Positions 8,256-18,013 of a stretch of DNA of 64,000 nucleotides are shown here, one piece after another. The notes under the pieces are model-generated. The model searched no databases. It worked only from the letters and a program-made list of their open reading frames with translations, and had not been told where the DNA came from. The position numbers and the translations under genes are program-made. This DNA comes from Gammaproteobacteria bacterium (GTDB lineage Bacteria; Pseudomonadota; Gammaproteobacteria; Burkholderiales; Rhodocyclaceae), in contig JAHJVE010000001.1 of assembly GCA_018828385.1 (NCBI GenBank), positions 1 through 64,000 of the forward strand, written 5' to 3'. Position 1 is the stretch's first letter; the number at the start of each line of letters is the position of its first letter.

Positions 8256-9794
8256 ATGCACTGGATAAAACGACTATTAGCGATTGCAGTTTCATTTTTC
8301 GCCGCCAGTTGCGGCGACGTCGGTCCATTGCCTTTTCCGACACCGGCGCAGCACGAATTGGTCGTCCTGATCCGTCCCGGCCTGCTGACCTACGCGACTG
8401 ACGACAACGGCAATCCGAGCGGGCTCGAATATGACCTGACCCAGGCCTTCGCCCAGGAGCTCGGCGTCGACGTGAAGTACCTCGTCGTCGAGCCCGAGGA
8501 ACTCGAAGACTACCTCGTCGGCGGCCGTTACCACCTAGCCGCCGCCTGGCTTTCGCCGAGCGCCGACGAAACCATGCAGGCGACACCGGCCATCACCCTG
8601 ACGCGGGATGTGCTCGTCCAGAACGAGGCTTCGCTCCCGCTCTCCGAGCTTGCCCAGTTGTCGGGCAAGACCGTTCATGCCATGGCCGGCTCGCGGCAGG
8701 CCGAGACGCTGAGCCGGCTGGCCCGCGAGATATCCGGGCTGAATGTGGTCACCGTCGGCCAGGGAACCAGCCTCGATTTGCTTGAAAAACTGGGCGAACG
8801 GGAAATCGATTACGTTGCCATCGACGAAAGTTTCGAGGAAATCGCCAACCAGTATGTTCCCAACATGCGCACGACGCTGCCCCTGAACGAGAAGCAGCCT
8901 GTTGTCTGGCAACTGGGCCGGCACCCCAACCCGGAACTGCGCATCAAGCTCGACGCCTTTATAGAGCGCGTCCGCCGCGACGGCACGCTGGCCCGGCTGG
9001 AGGACCGCTATCTCGGCCATGTCCGGCGACTCCGGCAGGCCGATGTCGTCAGGTTCCTCGGCGAAGTCGAGACCACGCTGCCCCGGTTCCGCAAGTTCTT
9101 CGAGGCGGCGCAGGCGCTGACCGGCATCGACTGGCGCCTGCTCGCTGCCGTCTCCTACCACGAGTCGCACTGGGACCCGAACGCAACCAGTTACACCAAT
9201 GTGCGCGGCATCATGATGCTGACCGAAGATACGGCCGATCACCTGCAGGTCGGCAATCGTCTCGACGCCGGCGAAAGCATCCTGGCCGGGGCGCGTTACA
9301 TCAACATGCTCAAGGAACTGCTGCCGGAAGAAGTCGAGGAGCCGGATCGCACCTGGCTGGCGCTCGCCGCCTACAACATCGGCCCCGGCCATTTCAACGG
9401 CGCCCGGATGCTAGCCAAACAGCTCAAAGCCGACCCCAATTCGTGGTACGACATGAAGCGCGTGCTGCCCAAGCTGGCCCAGCCCAAGTATTTCAGCATG
9501 GTCAGGACAGGCCGCGCCCGCGGTGGCGAAGCGGTCATTCTGGTCGAGAACATCCGCAGCTATTACGACATCCTGTTGCGCAATGCCCCGCCCTTCGCGC
9601 CGACGCCATCAACTGCCGCCAGCCTGACCCGGCTGGTGCTTGAAATCGAAGAACGACGCAAGGCCTACGTCAAGCGAGAGACCATCGCCAAGACAATCTC
9701 GGCGACGGACAAGGATAAAGCCGATGTAGCTGCGCTGCGCTTGCCGACCATCGAGCAGGAGCCTGACCCTGCCCGTCCAGTAGATAAGGACTAA
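8256..9794 (+). CDS. mltF: membrane-bound lytic murein transglycosylase F
   Basis: Peptidoglycan-cleaving enzyme of the outer membrane, 512 aa. A short signal ends in a lipobox-like AASC (Cys about residue 22). A periplasmic solute-binding-type domain (about 30-265) precedes an SLT domain (about 285-430) with catalytic Glu in YHESHWDP and the motifs NVRGIMMLTEDTA and LAAYNIGPGH. This is the usual MltF architecture and length. It is divergent from tRNA-Ser and convergent with serS. Confidence 0.93.
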   Translation: MHWIKRLLAIAVSFFAASCGDVGPLPFPTPAQHELVVLIRPGLLTYATDDNGNPSGLEYDLTQAFAQELGVDVKYLVVEPEELEDYLVGGRYHLAAAWLSPSADETMQATPAITLTRDVLVQNEASLPLSELAQLSGKTVHAMAGSRQAETLSRLAREISGLNVVTVGQGTSLDLLEKLGEREIDYVAIDESFEEIANQYVPNMRTTLPLNEKQPVVWQLGRHPNPELRIKLDAFIERVRRDGTLARLEDRYLGHVRRLRQADVVRFLGEVETTLPRFRKFFEAAQALTGIDWRLLAAVSYHESHWDPNATSYTNVRGIMMLTEDTADHLQVGNRLDAGESILAGARYINMLKELLPEEVEEPDRTWLALAAYNIGPGHFNGARMLAKQLKADPNSWYDMKRVLPKLAQPKYFSMVRTGRARGGEAVILVENIRSYYDILLRNAPPFAPTPSTAASLTRLVLEIEERRKAYVKRETIAKTISATDKDKADVAALRLPTIEQEPDPARPVDKD

Positions 9795-9827
9795 GCCATC
9801 CCCTCCCCTGGTCAGGGAAGGGTGGCT
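9794..9827. terminator. hairpin between convergent mltF and serS
   Basis: AGCCATCCCCTCCCCTG pairs with CAGGGAAGGGTGGCT around a short loop. The inverted repeat has a few mismatches and no clear T-run. It may end both convergent genes. Confidence 0.55.
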
Positions 9828-9839
9828 GATCCAGTCAGC

Positions 9840-11174
<1,335 letters not shown>

Positions 11175-11306
11175 TTATACGCGAGGGACCGGGCAAGCCA
11201 CGCCGGGCCGGCCTCCGCATGGAAGCCCCCGACCGGCCAAATTTAGGTACCATCCAAACCATAAGAAAACACATCCGACCTTGCCCGCGCATTTTCGGAG
11301 ACCGCA

Positions 11307-13478
11307 ATGGAAATCGCCTTTCCCGTTGCCCGGCATTTGCCCAGCAGAGCCGTTTCGTTCTTTTGCCGACTCGCTGCAGTCGGCCTGATCGCCGCTGCCG
11401 GCATGTTCCCGGCTGCCCACGCCGGCGACCTGAGCAAGCCCGATATCGAACGCCGCTTCGAGCCGCCCTTGCACGTCCAGGACAAGCTGACGCAAATTCC
11501 CGCCTGGCCGTTGACCAGCGAACTCGAGCCGGAAGCCGGCCCGGTCGGCTACGTTTTTGAATCGATCGATCTGGCGCCGGTCCCCGGTTTCGAGGGCACG
11601 CCGATGAATTTCCTGGTCTCCATCGACCGCAAGGGAAATTTCATGAATGTCGAGTTGCTGCGCCAGCACGAGCCGGTGTTCCTCGGCGGCCTGGGCGAAG
11701 CGCCCTTGCGCGAATTCGTCACCCAATATGCCGGACGTAACATCAAGCAGCAGTTCCTGATCGCCCTCAATGCCGCCCGCAATCGCACCGGCCCGGCCGA
11801 CACGCGGAGCAGCCAGACGACGCTGGACGGTGTTTCGAAAGCCACCGCCTCAGTGCGCATCGTGAACCAGACCGTGCTCGGTGCCGCCCTTGAAGTCGCC
11901 CGCGCCAAACTGGGTTTTGCCGACCGCAGCAAGCACGGCCCGGCGGCGCAGGTGCGCACGGATATAGCCGACAAACCGCTGAGTTTTGCCGAAATGCTGA
12001 AAAACGGCATGGTCGGCCGCCTGCGCCTGAGCAATGCCGACGTCGAAATGCTGTTTGTCGGCACCGATGGTGCGGAAGTCGATGAAGAAGGTCTGGCCCA
12101 GCCCGAGGCCGTGTTCACCGACATCTACATTGCCTACCTCAACACGCCGAGCATCGGCCGCGCCATCCTCGGCGAGGTGCAGTACAAGGAGGCCATGGAG
12201 CACAATTTCGAGAACCGCCACCTGTGGTGGATTGCCTCGGCCGGGCGCTACCCCATCGTCGACGACAACTTCGTGCCGGGCGGCCAGTCCTCGCGCCTGA
12301 GCATGGCGCAGGACGGCCTGTTTCTCGAACTGCGCGACCAGGGATTCGAGCCGAAAGACATCGCCGGCCCACCGCCGCTCAACACCTCGCGCCTCTTCGG
12401 CGTCTATGCCGAAGCCGGCCTCGACCCCGGTCGCCCGCTTGATTTGACGCTGACCATCACCCGCGCCAAAGGCATGATCCTGCCCACGCTCACGCACAAG
12501 ACGGTCACGCTGAAATACAGCCCGCCCAGCCGCCTGTTCACCTATCCACCCGAACCGCTGCCGGAATGGGTGCTGGCCTGGCAGCAACGCTGGCTCGACT
12601 TGAGCATCCTTGGCGCCGCGCTGATCCTGCTCTGCATCGCCCTCGCCCGGCCGCGCTGGATTTCCGTCGACGCCCGTCGCCTGAAGTTTTTCCGCCTCGG
12701 CTTTCTCGCCTTCACGCTGCTCTACGTCGGCTGGTACGTCCAGGGGCAACTCTCCATCGTCCAGGTCACCGGAGCCCTCAAGGCGCTGAAATCCGGCCAG
12801 GGTTTGGCCAGCTTCCTCTACGACCCGATTTCGCTATTGCTCATCGTCTTCACGCTGATCAGCTTTGTCGTCTGGGGCCGCGGCACCTTCTGCGGCTGGC
12901 TTTGCCCGTTCGGCGCCCTGCAGGAGTTTGTCGGCCTGCTCGGCCGCAAGTTGCGTCTGCCGCGCCTGCACATTCCGCTGGCCGTCGCCAAAAAGCTCGA
13001 ATGGGGCCGCTATGTCGCCCTCGCCGTGCTGGTCGGGGCCGCCCTGTTCCTGCCGCGCCAGGGCGAAAGCCTCAACGAACTCGAACCTTTCAAGACGGCG
13101 ATCACCGTCGGTTTCGACCGCAGCTGGCCGTTTGTCGCCTACGCCGTCGCGCTGCTCGTCGCCGGCGCCTTCTATTACAAGTTTTTCTGCCGCTTCATCT
13201 GCCCGCTCGGCGCCGTCATGTCGCTCGGCGGGCGGCTGCGCCGTTTCGACTGGCTGACCCGCCGCGTCGAGTGCGGCAAGCCCTGCCAGAGCTGCAAGGC
13301 CAAATGCGCCTACGACGCCATCGAGCCGACCGGCGAAATCCGTTACGACGCCTGCTTCCAGTGTCTGGACTGCGTCGGCATCTACCACGACGCCAAGCGC
13401 TGCCCGGTGCTGCTCTATGAAAAGAAGGGTTTGGTTCTCACGCCGAAAGGCGTGATGGTCGCCGGATCAGACGGCTGA
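11307..13478 (+). CDS. nosR: NosR/NirI-family membrane flavo-iron-sulfur protein
   Basis: The 723-aa protein matches the NosR/NirI layout. A signal segment (about 15-40) is followed by a periplasmic FMN-binding domain with a candidate covalent flavin motif near DGVSKATAS (about 175). Five or six membrane helices follow (about 430-640) with two CxxxCP-type cytoplasmic motifs (CGWLCPFGALQE, CRFICPLGAVMS). Two C-terminal Cys clusters resemble 4Fe-4S ferredoxin sites (CGKPCQSCKAKC and CFQCLDCVGIY...CP). NosR proteins deliver electrons for, and regulate, nitrous oxide reductase. No nosZ, nosDFYL or nir gene is in the window, so this is an orphan copy and its partner is unknown. Confidence 0.85.
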   Translation: MEIAFPVARHLPSRAVSFFCRLAAVGLIAAAGMFPAAHAGDLSKPDIERRFEPPLHVQDKLTQIPAWPLTSELEPEAGPVGYVFESIDLAPVPGFEGTPMNFLVSIDRKGNFMNVELLRQHEPVFLGGLGEAPLREFVTQYAGRNIKQQFLIALNAARNRTGPADTRSSQTTLDGVSKATASVRIVNQTVLGAALEVARAKLGFADRSKHGPAAQVRTDIADKPLSFAEMLKNGMVGRLRLSNADVEMLFVGTDGAEVDEEGLAQPEAVFTDIYIAYLNTPSIGRAILGEVQYKEAMEHNFENRHLWWIASAGRYPIVDDNFVPGGQSSRLSMAQDGLFLELRDQGFEPKDIAGPPPLNTSRLFGVYAEAGLDPGRPLDLTLTITRAKGMILPTLTHKTVTLKYSPPSRLFTYPPEPLPEWVLAWQQRWLDLSILGAALILLCIALARPRWISVDARRLKFFRLGFLAFTLLYVGWYVQGQLSIVQVTGALKALKSGQGLASFLYDPISLLLIVFTLISFVVWGRGTFCGWLCPFGALQEFVGLLGRKLRLPRLHIPLAVAKKLEWGRYVALAVLVGAALFLPRQGESLNELEPFKTAITVGFDRSWPFVAYAVALLVAGAFYYKFFCRFICPLGAVMSLGGRLRRFDWLTRRVECGKPCQSCKAKCAYDAIEPTGEIRYDACFQCLDCVGIYHDAKRCPVLLYEKKGLVLTPKGVMVAGSDG

Positions 13479-13480
13479 GA

Positions 13481-14004
13481 TCAGGAAAACGCGGGGAGGA
13501 TGGGGCAATTTTCTCCTCCCCCTTCAAGGGGGAGGTTGGGAGGGGGATGGGGCGTGGCTGGCCTAATGGCCCCATCCCCACCCCAGCCCTCCCCTTGAAG
13601 GGGAGGGAGTGACTGTTCATCCGATCCCCTGTCCTCCTCCCGCATTGACGCTACTGATGGTGTAATCATCGATCCAACATCACCGGACTCTCCGTGCAAC
13701 GCCGCCCAAATGGCCTCGACCACGACCTCAGTCTCCTGCAACACCTGGTTGTTCCAGAATCGCATGATGCGAAAACCCGCCTCATGCAGTCGTCGATCAC
13801 GCGCCTGATCTTGCTCACAGTCTTGATGCTGGCCGCCGTCCACCTCCACAACCAGCCGCTTTTCCAAGCACACAAAGATTTGAAGCCTGCCATCTGTCGG
13901 CCGCGCAGATGTCGCCACAAGCAGTTTTCAGCATCGGTCATGTGGGTCCGCAGTTTTCTCTGAAGCGAATTGCCGATGATCAAACGGCTCGTTTGCCCCT
14001 TCAT
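13481..14004 (-). pseudogene. DUF559 (very-short-patch-repair endonuclease-like) gene, frameshifted by internal deletion
   Basis: The N-terminal part (from 14004, MTDAENCLWRHLRGRQMAGFK) and the C-terminal part (CLEKRLVVEVDGGQH ... AGFRIMRFWNNQVL, ending about 13685) are both typical of DUF559 but lie in different frames. The family normally has a segment of about 14 residues (FRRQHPIGPYIVDF-like) between GFK and CLE. Only about five bases remain there, so a net loss of about 37 nt explains both the gap and the frameshift (around 13875-13885). The shifted frame runs on into the inverted repeat to a stop at 13481. A sequencing error alone would not remove the segment. Confidence 0.75.
13513..13609. 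repeat. long G/C-strand-biased inverted repeat (PLQGEGWGG type)
   Basis: An arm of CCCCCTTCAAGGGGGAGG followed by a G-rich run (13513-13553) is mirrored by a C-rich run and CCCCTTGAAGGGGAGGG (13569-13609). Each end is itself a small palindrome around TTCAA/TTGAA. When translated it gives the familiar spurious SLPPLQGEGWGGDG string. Such elements often sit beside DUF559 genes in proteobacteria, as here; that association is from general knowledge. Confidence 0.75.
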
Positions 14005-14027
14005 GTGCCTATTCCCTTCTTGGTCCT

Positions 14028-15341
14028 CTATTTCCCTTTCGCCTTCCGATCGAGCTCCCGCAAGTGCGCCAGCTTCTGGCCGATCTGCCCTTCCAGCCCG
14101 CGTGGTGTCGGCTCGTACCAGCCGGGTTCGGGCATGCCGTCCGGCAGGTAGGTTTCGCCGGCGGCGTAGGCTTCCGGCTCGTCGTGGGCGTAGCGGTAGG
14201 CGTGGCCGTGACCGAGGTCTTTCATGAGTTTGGCCGGCGCGTTGCGCAGGTGGTTGGGCACCGGGCGCGAGCCGTCCTGTTTCACGTAGGCGCGGGCGGC
14301 GTTGTAGGCCATGTAGCCGGCGTTTGACTTGGCGGCGACGGCCAGATAAATGACCGCTTGGGCGAGCGCCAGTTCGCCCTCGGGCGAGCCGAGACGTTCG
14401 TAGGTTTCGGCTGCGTCGTTGGCGATCTGCATGGCGCGCGGGTCGGCCAGGCCGATGTCTTCCCAGGCCATGCGGACGATGCGCCGGGCGAGGTAACGGG
14501 CATCGGCGCCACCGTCGAGCATACGGGTCAACCAGTAGAGCGCGCCGTCCGGGTTCGAGCCGCGCACCGATTTGTGCAGGGCCGAGATCTGGTCGTAGAA
14601 CGCATCGCCGCCCTTGTCGAAACGGCGCAGGCTTTGCGCCATCGTTTTTTCGATAAATTCCCCGTTGACCGTAGCAAGCCCCGCCGTTCGCGCTGCCGTG
14701 CGCACCTGTTCGAGCAGATTGAGCAAACGCCGCGCATCGCCGTCGGCCAGGCCGATCAGGCGTTCGCGGGCAGCCGCATCAAAGCTCAGGTCAGCCAGCG
14801 CCTGAGCGCAGGCGCGGTCGAAAAGCTGGCCCATCTCGGTTTCGTCGAGCGACTTGAGGACATAGACCGAAGCCCGCGACAGCAAGGCGGAGTTCAGTTC
14901 GAACGACGGGTTTTCGGTGGTCGCGCCGATGAAGGTGAGCAGCCCGGACTCGACGAAAGGCAGAAAGCCATCCTGCTGCGCCTTGTTGAACCGGTGAATT
15001 TCATCGACGAAGAGAATGGTGCGCCGCCCCTGCGTGCGCCACATTTCGGCCTGCGCCACGGCTTCGCGCACTTCCTTGATGCCCGAAAACACCGCCGACA
15101 GGGCAATGAACTCGCATTGAAACTGCGTCGCCATCATGCGCGCCAGCGTCGTCTTGCCCACCCCCGGCGGCCCCCAGAGGATCATCGAATGTGGCTGGCC
15201 GGACTCGAAGGCGAGGCGTAGCGGCTTGCCGGCGCCAAGCAAATGCTGCTGGCCGATCACGTCGTCCGGCGTTTGCGGGCGCAGTTGCTCGGCCAGCGGA
15301 GCGCCGGGATCAACGGTGGTTTGGGAAAATAAATCGCTCAT
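14028..15341 (-). CDS. rarA: replication-associated recombination protein A (AAA+ ATPase)
   Basis: MgsA/RarA/WRNIP1-family ATPase acting at stalled replication forks and lesion gaps; 437 aa from the ATG at 15341, where similarity starts (MSDLFSQTT); an upstream in-frame start adds 15 residues. Walker A is [11 protein letters not shown] (about 55) and Walker [18 protein letters not shown]. An arginine-finger region and a C-terminal tetramerisation domain are present at normal length. In enterobacteria it lies between lolA and serS; here vapBC is directly upstream. Bases 14656-14677 match the core of the dispersed repeat, read as ATVNGEFI. Confidence 0.95.
   Translation of the reverse strand: MSDLFSQTTVDPGAPLAEQLRPQTPDDVIGQQHLLGAGKPLRLAFESGQPHSMILWGPPGVGKTTLARMMATQFQCEFIALSAVFSGIKEVREAVAQAEMWRTQGRRTILFVDEIHRFNKAQQDGFLPFVESGLLTFIGATTENPSFELNSALLSRASVYVLKSLDETEMGQLFDRACAQALADLSFDAAARERLIGLADGDARRLLNLLEQVRTAARTAGLATVNGEFIEKTMAQSLRRFDKGGDAFYDQISALHKSVRGSNPDGALYWLTRMLDGGADARYLARRIVRMAWEDIGLADPRAMQIANDAAETYERLGSPEGELALAQAVIYLAVAAKSNAGYMAYNAARAYVKQDGSRPVPNHLRNAPAKLMKDLGHGHAYRYAHDEPEAYAAGETYLPDGMPEPGWYEPTPRGLEGQIGQKLAHLRELDRKAKGK
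14656..14677 (+). repeat. possible degenerate copy C of the dispersed repeat (inside rarA)
   Basis: CCCGTTGACCGTAGCAA differs from the core CCGGTTGACCGTAGCAA by one base, but the T-tracts to the left are replaced by CGATAAATTC. The protein sequence here fits the RarA family, so chance resemblance is possible. Confidence 0.35.
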
Positions 15342-15360
15342 GACATTCGGTTCCGGAAAA

Positions 15361-15840
15361 TCATCGCGCCTCGTCCGGCCCGACAACGGACAGCTTGGGA
15401 AAGTAGCTGCGATAGCGCTTCACGTCGCGGGTCAACAGGCGCATGCCGCGTACCAGCGCGTGGGCGCCAATGTAAAAATCCGGCATCGGCGAAGTCTTGA
15501 CGCCCTCACCCAGGCGATAGACACGAAATGCCTGACCGGCCAGAAATGCGGCGTCCCACGGCAAATGCTCGCGCACCAGCGGCAAACCGGCCAGCGCGGC
15601 CTCCAGGTCGTCGGCCCGCTCGTAACGCGGGCTGATCTCCGCCAGAATCAGCGGGTTGATCACCAGCGGCCCCTGCTGCCCCAGCATTTCCAACTGATCG
15701 AGCGACCAATCGGCCCACACGGGGTCATCGGCCAGCACATCGATCAGTACGCAACTATCAACCAGCGTGGCGGACGATACCGCCGTGACATAGCGGGCCG
15801 ACGGCTCGTTAACGGCAGGATTGCCCATCGCCTCAGCCAC
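15361..15840 (-). CDS. vapC: VapC-like PIN-domain ribonuclease toxin
   Basis: A PIN domain of about 135 residues with acidic active-site residues in DSCVLIDVLADD, in ILAEISPRYE and in PMPDFYIGAHAL, plus a late Asp in LLTRDVKRYRSYFP. PIN toxins cut RNA, often initiator tRNA or rRNA. The start is either the GTG at 15840, overlapping the vapB stop by eight bases, or the ATG at 15828; the overlap suggests coupling to the antitoxin gene. It lies 20 bases upstream of rarA on the same strand. Confidence 0.85.
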   Translation of the reverse strand: MAEAMGNPAVNEPSARYVTAVSSATLVDSCVLIDVLADDPVWADWSLDQLEMLGQQGPLVINPLILAEISPRYERADDLEAALAGLPLVREHLPWDAAFLAGQAFRVYRLGEGVKTSPMPDFYIGAHALVRGMRLLTRDVKRYRSYFPKLSVVGPDEAR

Positions 15841-16072
15841 GCAGAAAAGCCATGAATTCGTCGGTGCTCATGCTCTTGAACTGCGTGGCATTAGCCGAAC
15901 CGCGAGCCTTGGCAAAGGCCGCACGTATCCCGGAAGAAGCCGGAAGCACAGGCCGAATGACCACATCGCCGTTATCCCGAACCTCGAATTCAACCTCGCC
16001 ATGCGGGTGCAGCCCTGCCTTTTCCCGTACTGCCAGGGGAATGGTGACCTGCCCTTTGCTGGTAATTCTCAT
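15833..16072 (-). CDS. vapB: VapB-like antitoxin, AbrB/MazE fold
   Basis: The 79-aa protein has an N-terminal swapped-hairpin DNA-binding domain (MRITSKGQVTIPLAVREKAGL, then VEFEVRDNGDVVIRP). The C-terminal tail (about 50-79) would bind the toxin. GGAGG lies about seven bases before the ATG. A short perfect inverted repeat upstream (16091-16108) is a likely autoregulatory operator. The pair lies between intI and rarA rather than in the cassette array. Confidence 0.87.
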   Translation of the reverse strand: MRITSKGQVTIPLAVREKAGLHPHGEVEFEVRDNGDVVIRPVLPASSGIRAAFAKARGSANATQFKSMSTDEFMAFLRG

Positions 16073-16090
16073 GAAAGACCTCCGCTTTCT

Positions 16091-16108
16091 TACTCTTACC
16101 GTAGAGTA
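16091..16108. promoter_or_regulatory. putative VapB operator
   Basis: TACTCT (16091-16096) and AGAGTA (16103-16108) form a perfect inverted repeat with six bases between, about 19 bases upstream of vapB. AbrB-type antitoxins commonly bind such repeats to repress their own operon; this assignment is by position. Confidence 0.5.
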
Positions 16109-16151
16109 TTACCCGACCAGCGATCTGTAAAGCACAGGCTCCAACAGCGAA

Positions 16152-17147
16152 TTACCGCACCGCATCGACCGGCGACACCACGCCGCGCCCGCCGCGATTC
16201 AGCACATGGGTGTAGATCATCGTCGTCGATACATCGGCATGCCCGAGCAACTCCTGCACGGTGCGAATGTCGTAGCCGGAATGCAGCAAATGCGTGGCAA
16301 ATGAATGGCGCAGGGTGTGCACCGACACCGGTTTGCAAATTCCGGCATCCTCCACCGCCTGCTTCATCGCCCGCTGCAGGGTCTTCTCATGTGCATGGTG
16401 GCGGCGCTCGATACCGCTACGTGGATCGACTGACAAACCAGCCGCCGGAAAAACCCAGAACCACGCCCAGGTAGCGCCGGCATTGGGATACTTGCGTTCC
16501 AGAGCATGCGGCAAATAAACACCGGGCCGGCTGGCCGCCCTGTCCTGATCGAAAAGACGCCGGGCCGTCTGAAACTGATTCTGCAGCGGCTCGACCAGCG
16601 ATCTCGGCAATACCGTCACCCTATCCTTGGCTCCCTTGCCATCCCGAATCAGGATTTCACCCCGGACAAAATCAACATCCTTGATGCGCAAGCGCAAACA
16701 TTCCATCAGGCGCATCCCGGTCCCGTACAACAAGCGAACCATCAGGGACTGCTCCGGACGAACCACCGCCAGCAAACGAGCTACTTCATCGTGGTTAAGC
16801 ACCGTCGGCAAACGCGCCGGCTTCTTCGGTCGCACCAGATCGTCGAGCCAAGGCAGATTGATCTCGAGCACATTCCGATAGAGAAACAGCAAGGCCGACA
16901 AGGCCTGTTGCTGAGTAGCTGCCGCCACATCGCGCTCGGTAGCCAGATGCGAAAGGAACTTCGTCACCTCGCGCGCCCCCATGTCCCGCGGATGGCGCAA
17001 ACCATGAAAGCGGATGTAAGCCTTCACCCAATGGACATAAGCCTCCTCGGTACGTATGCTGTAATGCCGGATGCGTATTGCATCCACAACTTGCGCCAGC
17101 AGCTTTGGGGCGCGCTCGGAGGAAGAAATGGAAGTGTCCGGTTTCAT
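16152..17147 (-). CDS. intI: integron integrase (tyrosine recombinase)
   Basis: Inserts and excises gene cassettes by recombining attI and attC sites. The 331-aa protein has an SAM-like N-terminal domain and a catalytic domain with Arg146 (GTGMRLME), the Lys region GKGAKD, His277/Arg280 (HTLRHSFATHLL), His303 (LLGHADVSTT) and nucleophile Tyr312 (TMIYTHV). The integron-specific insert with RHHAHEKTLQRAMK (about 249-263) separates it from XerCD. The ATG at 17147 is chosen over a TTG at 17186 because a promoter -10 and a LexA-type box lie in between. It is divergent from the cassette array, as in classical integrons. All catalytic residues are intact. Confidence 0.97.
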   Translation of the reverse strand: MKPDTSISSSERAPKLLAQVVDAIRIRHYSIRTEEAYVHWVKAYIRFHGLRHPRDMGAREVTKFLSHLATERDVAAATQQQALSALLFLYRNVLEINLPWLDDLVRPKKPARLPTVLNHDEVARLLAVVRPEQSLMVRLLYGTGMRLMECLRLRIKDVDFVRGEILIRDGKGAKDRVTVLPRSLVEPLQNQFQTARRLFDQDRAASRPGVYLPHALERKYPNAGATWAWFWVFPAAGLSVDPRSGIERRHHAHEKTLQRAMKQAVEDAGICKPVSVHTLRHSFATHLLHSGYDIRTVQELLGHADVSTTMIYTHVLNRGGRGVVSPVDAVR

Positions 17148-17159
17148 GGCGACAAAACA

Positions 17160-17203
17160 CTGTATGGATAACCAGTTATATGCCAAAAACCACTGCCGAG
17201 CAA
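17160..17203 (-). promoter_or_regulatory. intI promoter with overlapping LexA-type SOS box
   Basis: On the minus strand, -35 TTGCTC (17198-17203), a 17-base spacer and -10 TATAAC (17175-17180) precede intI. CTGTATGGATAACCAG at 17160-17175 (plus strand) fits the CTG-N10-CAG LexA pattern and overlaps the predicted transcription start. Class 1 and Vibrio integrases are known to be LexA-repressed; the same control is inferred here. Confidence 0.7.
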
Positions 17204-17286
17204 GGGGAAATTGCTGTCCTGTCCGCCAGCTTATTGGACAGGTTTCCGGATTAGGCGACAGTTTTGTCGTCTACTACTAGTTATGC
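17204..17286 (+). other. attI region of the integron
   Basis: Lies between the intI promoter and the first cassette and ends in the core GTTATGC (17280-17286). It contains an inverted repeat CCTGTCC/GGACAGG (17218-17242) and a small CGACA/TGTCG repeat (17254-17267), which could be accessory integrase sites or operators. The left edge is approximate. Confidence 0.7.
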
Positions 17287-17292
17287 GTCTCT

Positions 17293-17571
17293 ATGAGTAC
17301 CGCTGAACCAATTGCTAGCGCTCAGAAAAAGGTTCTTGTTGCAGGGAATCAACAGTCTGGTTGGTGGCCCGTAACAGGAGAGCAAACTGAGCCTGTTCGA
17401 GTAATGCTGCTTAATTTCGAGATCCAATTTGATGGCTCTGGCTACCTGCTCTGCTATTCATCAGAAGGCGCCCTGTTGTACGGCGACTCTTGGCACGTGT
17501 CTGAAAACGAGGCAAGACAGGCGGCTCTTGAAGAGTTTGGAGTTCAGCCCAACGAATGGCGCCACGCATAA
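17293..17571 (+). CDS. integron cassette 1 protein, soluble, unknown
   Basis: A 92-aa protein without membrane segments. It has an alternating beta-rich middle (VRVMLLNFEIQFDGSGYLLCYS) and a C-terminal helix ending EFGVQPNEWRHA. It starts seven bases after the attI core. The stop TAA is formed by the attC left core (GCATAAC). It is the cassette nearest attI, hence probably the most recently inserted and best expressed. I do not recognise a characterised family. Confidence 0.75.
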   Translation: MSTAEPIASAQKKVLVAGNQQSGWWPVTGEQTEPVRVMLLNFEIQFDGSGYLLCYSSEGALLYGDSWHVSENEARQAALEEFGVQPNEWRHA

Positions 17572-17652
17572 CATGGCGCTCAACCTCGCTCCCTTCGGTC
17601 GCTGGACGCTGCGCGATAAAGCCGCGCAGCGCCGGTTAGCTCTACGTTAGAG
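17566..17652 (+). repeat. attC1 recombination site
   Basis: Runs from left core GCATAAC (17566-17572) to right core GTTAGAG (17646-17652), with an imperfect palindrome between (GGCGCTC...; CTGCGCG/CGCGCAG inner stem). It is nearly identical to attC6. Confidence 0.88.
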
Positions 17653-17655
17653 GTC

Positions 17656-17922
17656 ATGGGCGCAAAGCAACCGTTTCTTCCTCGCGACAAACCCCGGTCA
17701 TGGGTTGTCGGCGTTTGCGCCGGCCTTATCGGCATGGCGGTTGGTCTTGTCGGCTTTTTCTTTGCATGGCTAGGAATCAAGCCAGTTCAAGCAGTCGCCG
17801 TGTTTCTTTTTGTCATTTGCTGGCTAACGTTCGCCGCATCTTGGCTATTTTTTGTGCTTCGCCTTATTTCGGGCAGGTATCGTAATTTGCAACCCAAAGA
17901 GTGGCAGCAGCAAATATGGTAG
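17656..17922 (+). CDS. integron cassette 2 protein, two membrane segments, unknown
   Basis: An 88-aa protein. A basic N-terminus (KQPFLPRDKPRS) is followed by two adjacent hydrophobic helices (about 18-43 and 47-69) and a basic C-terminal tail (RYRNLQPKEWQQQIW). The ATG is four bases after the attC1 core, so translation probably relies on sequence supplied by the core (AGAGG). No family is recognised. Confidence 0.7.
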   Translation: MGAKQPFLPRDKPRSWVVGVCAGLIGMAVGLVGFFFAWLGIKPVQAVAVFLFVICWLTFAASWLFFVLRLISGRYRNLQPKEWQQQIW

Positions 17923-17929
17923 CTGCAAC

Positions 17930-18010
17930 CTCTAACATCCCGGTCAAGGTGCGGCCTTCGGCCGCTGGGACGTCCCGCAAGCGGGCCGCCCCTTACCTAT
18001 AACGTTAGCG
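17930..18010 (+). repeat. attC2 recombination site
   Basis: From CTCTAAC (about 17930-17935) to GTTAGCG (18004-18010). The arms include GCGGCC/GGCCGC and GTCCCGCAAGCGGGCC. It belongs to the same sequence group as attC3 and attC7. Confidence 0.87.
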
Positions 18011-18013
18011 TGC

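Noticed and set aside
13481..13640. Protein-like string SLPPLQGEGWGGDG
   Set aside because: It is the translation of a non-coding inverted repeat, a well-known false annotation.
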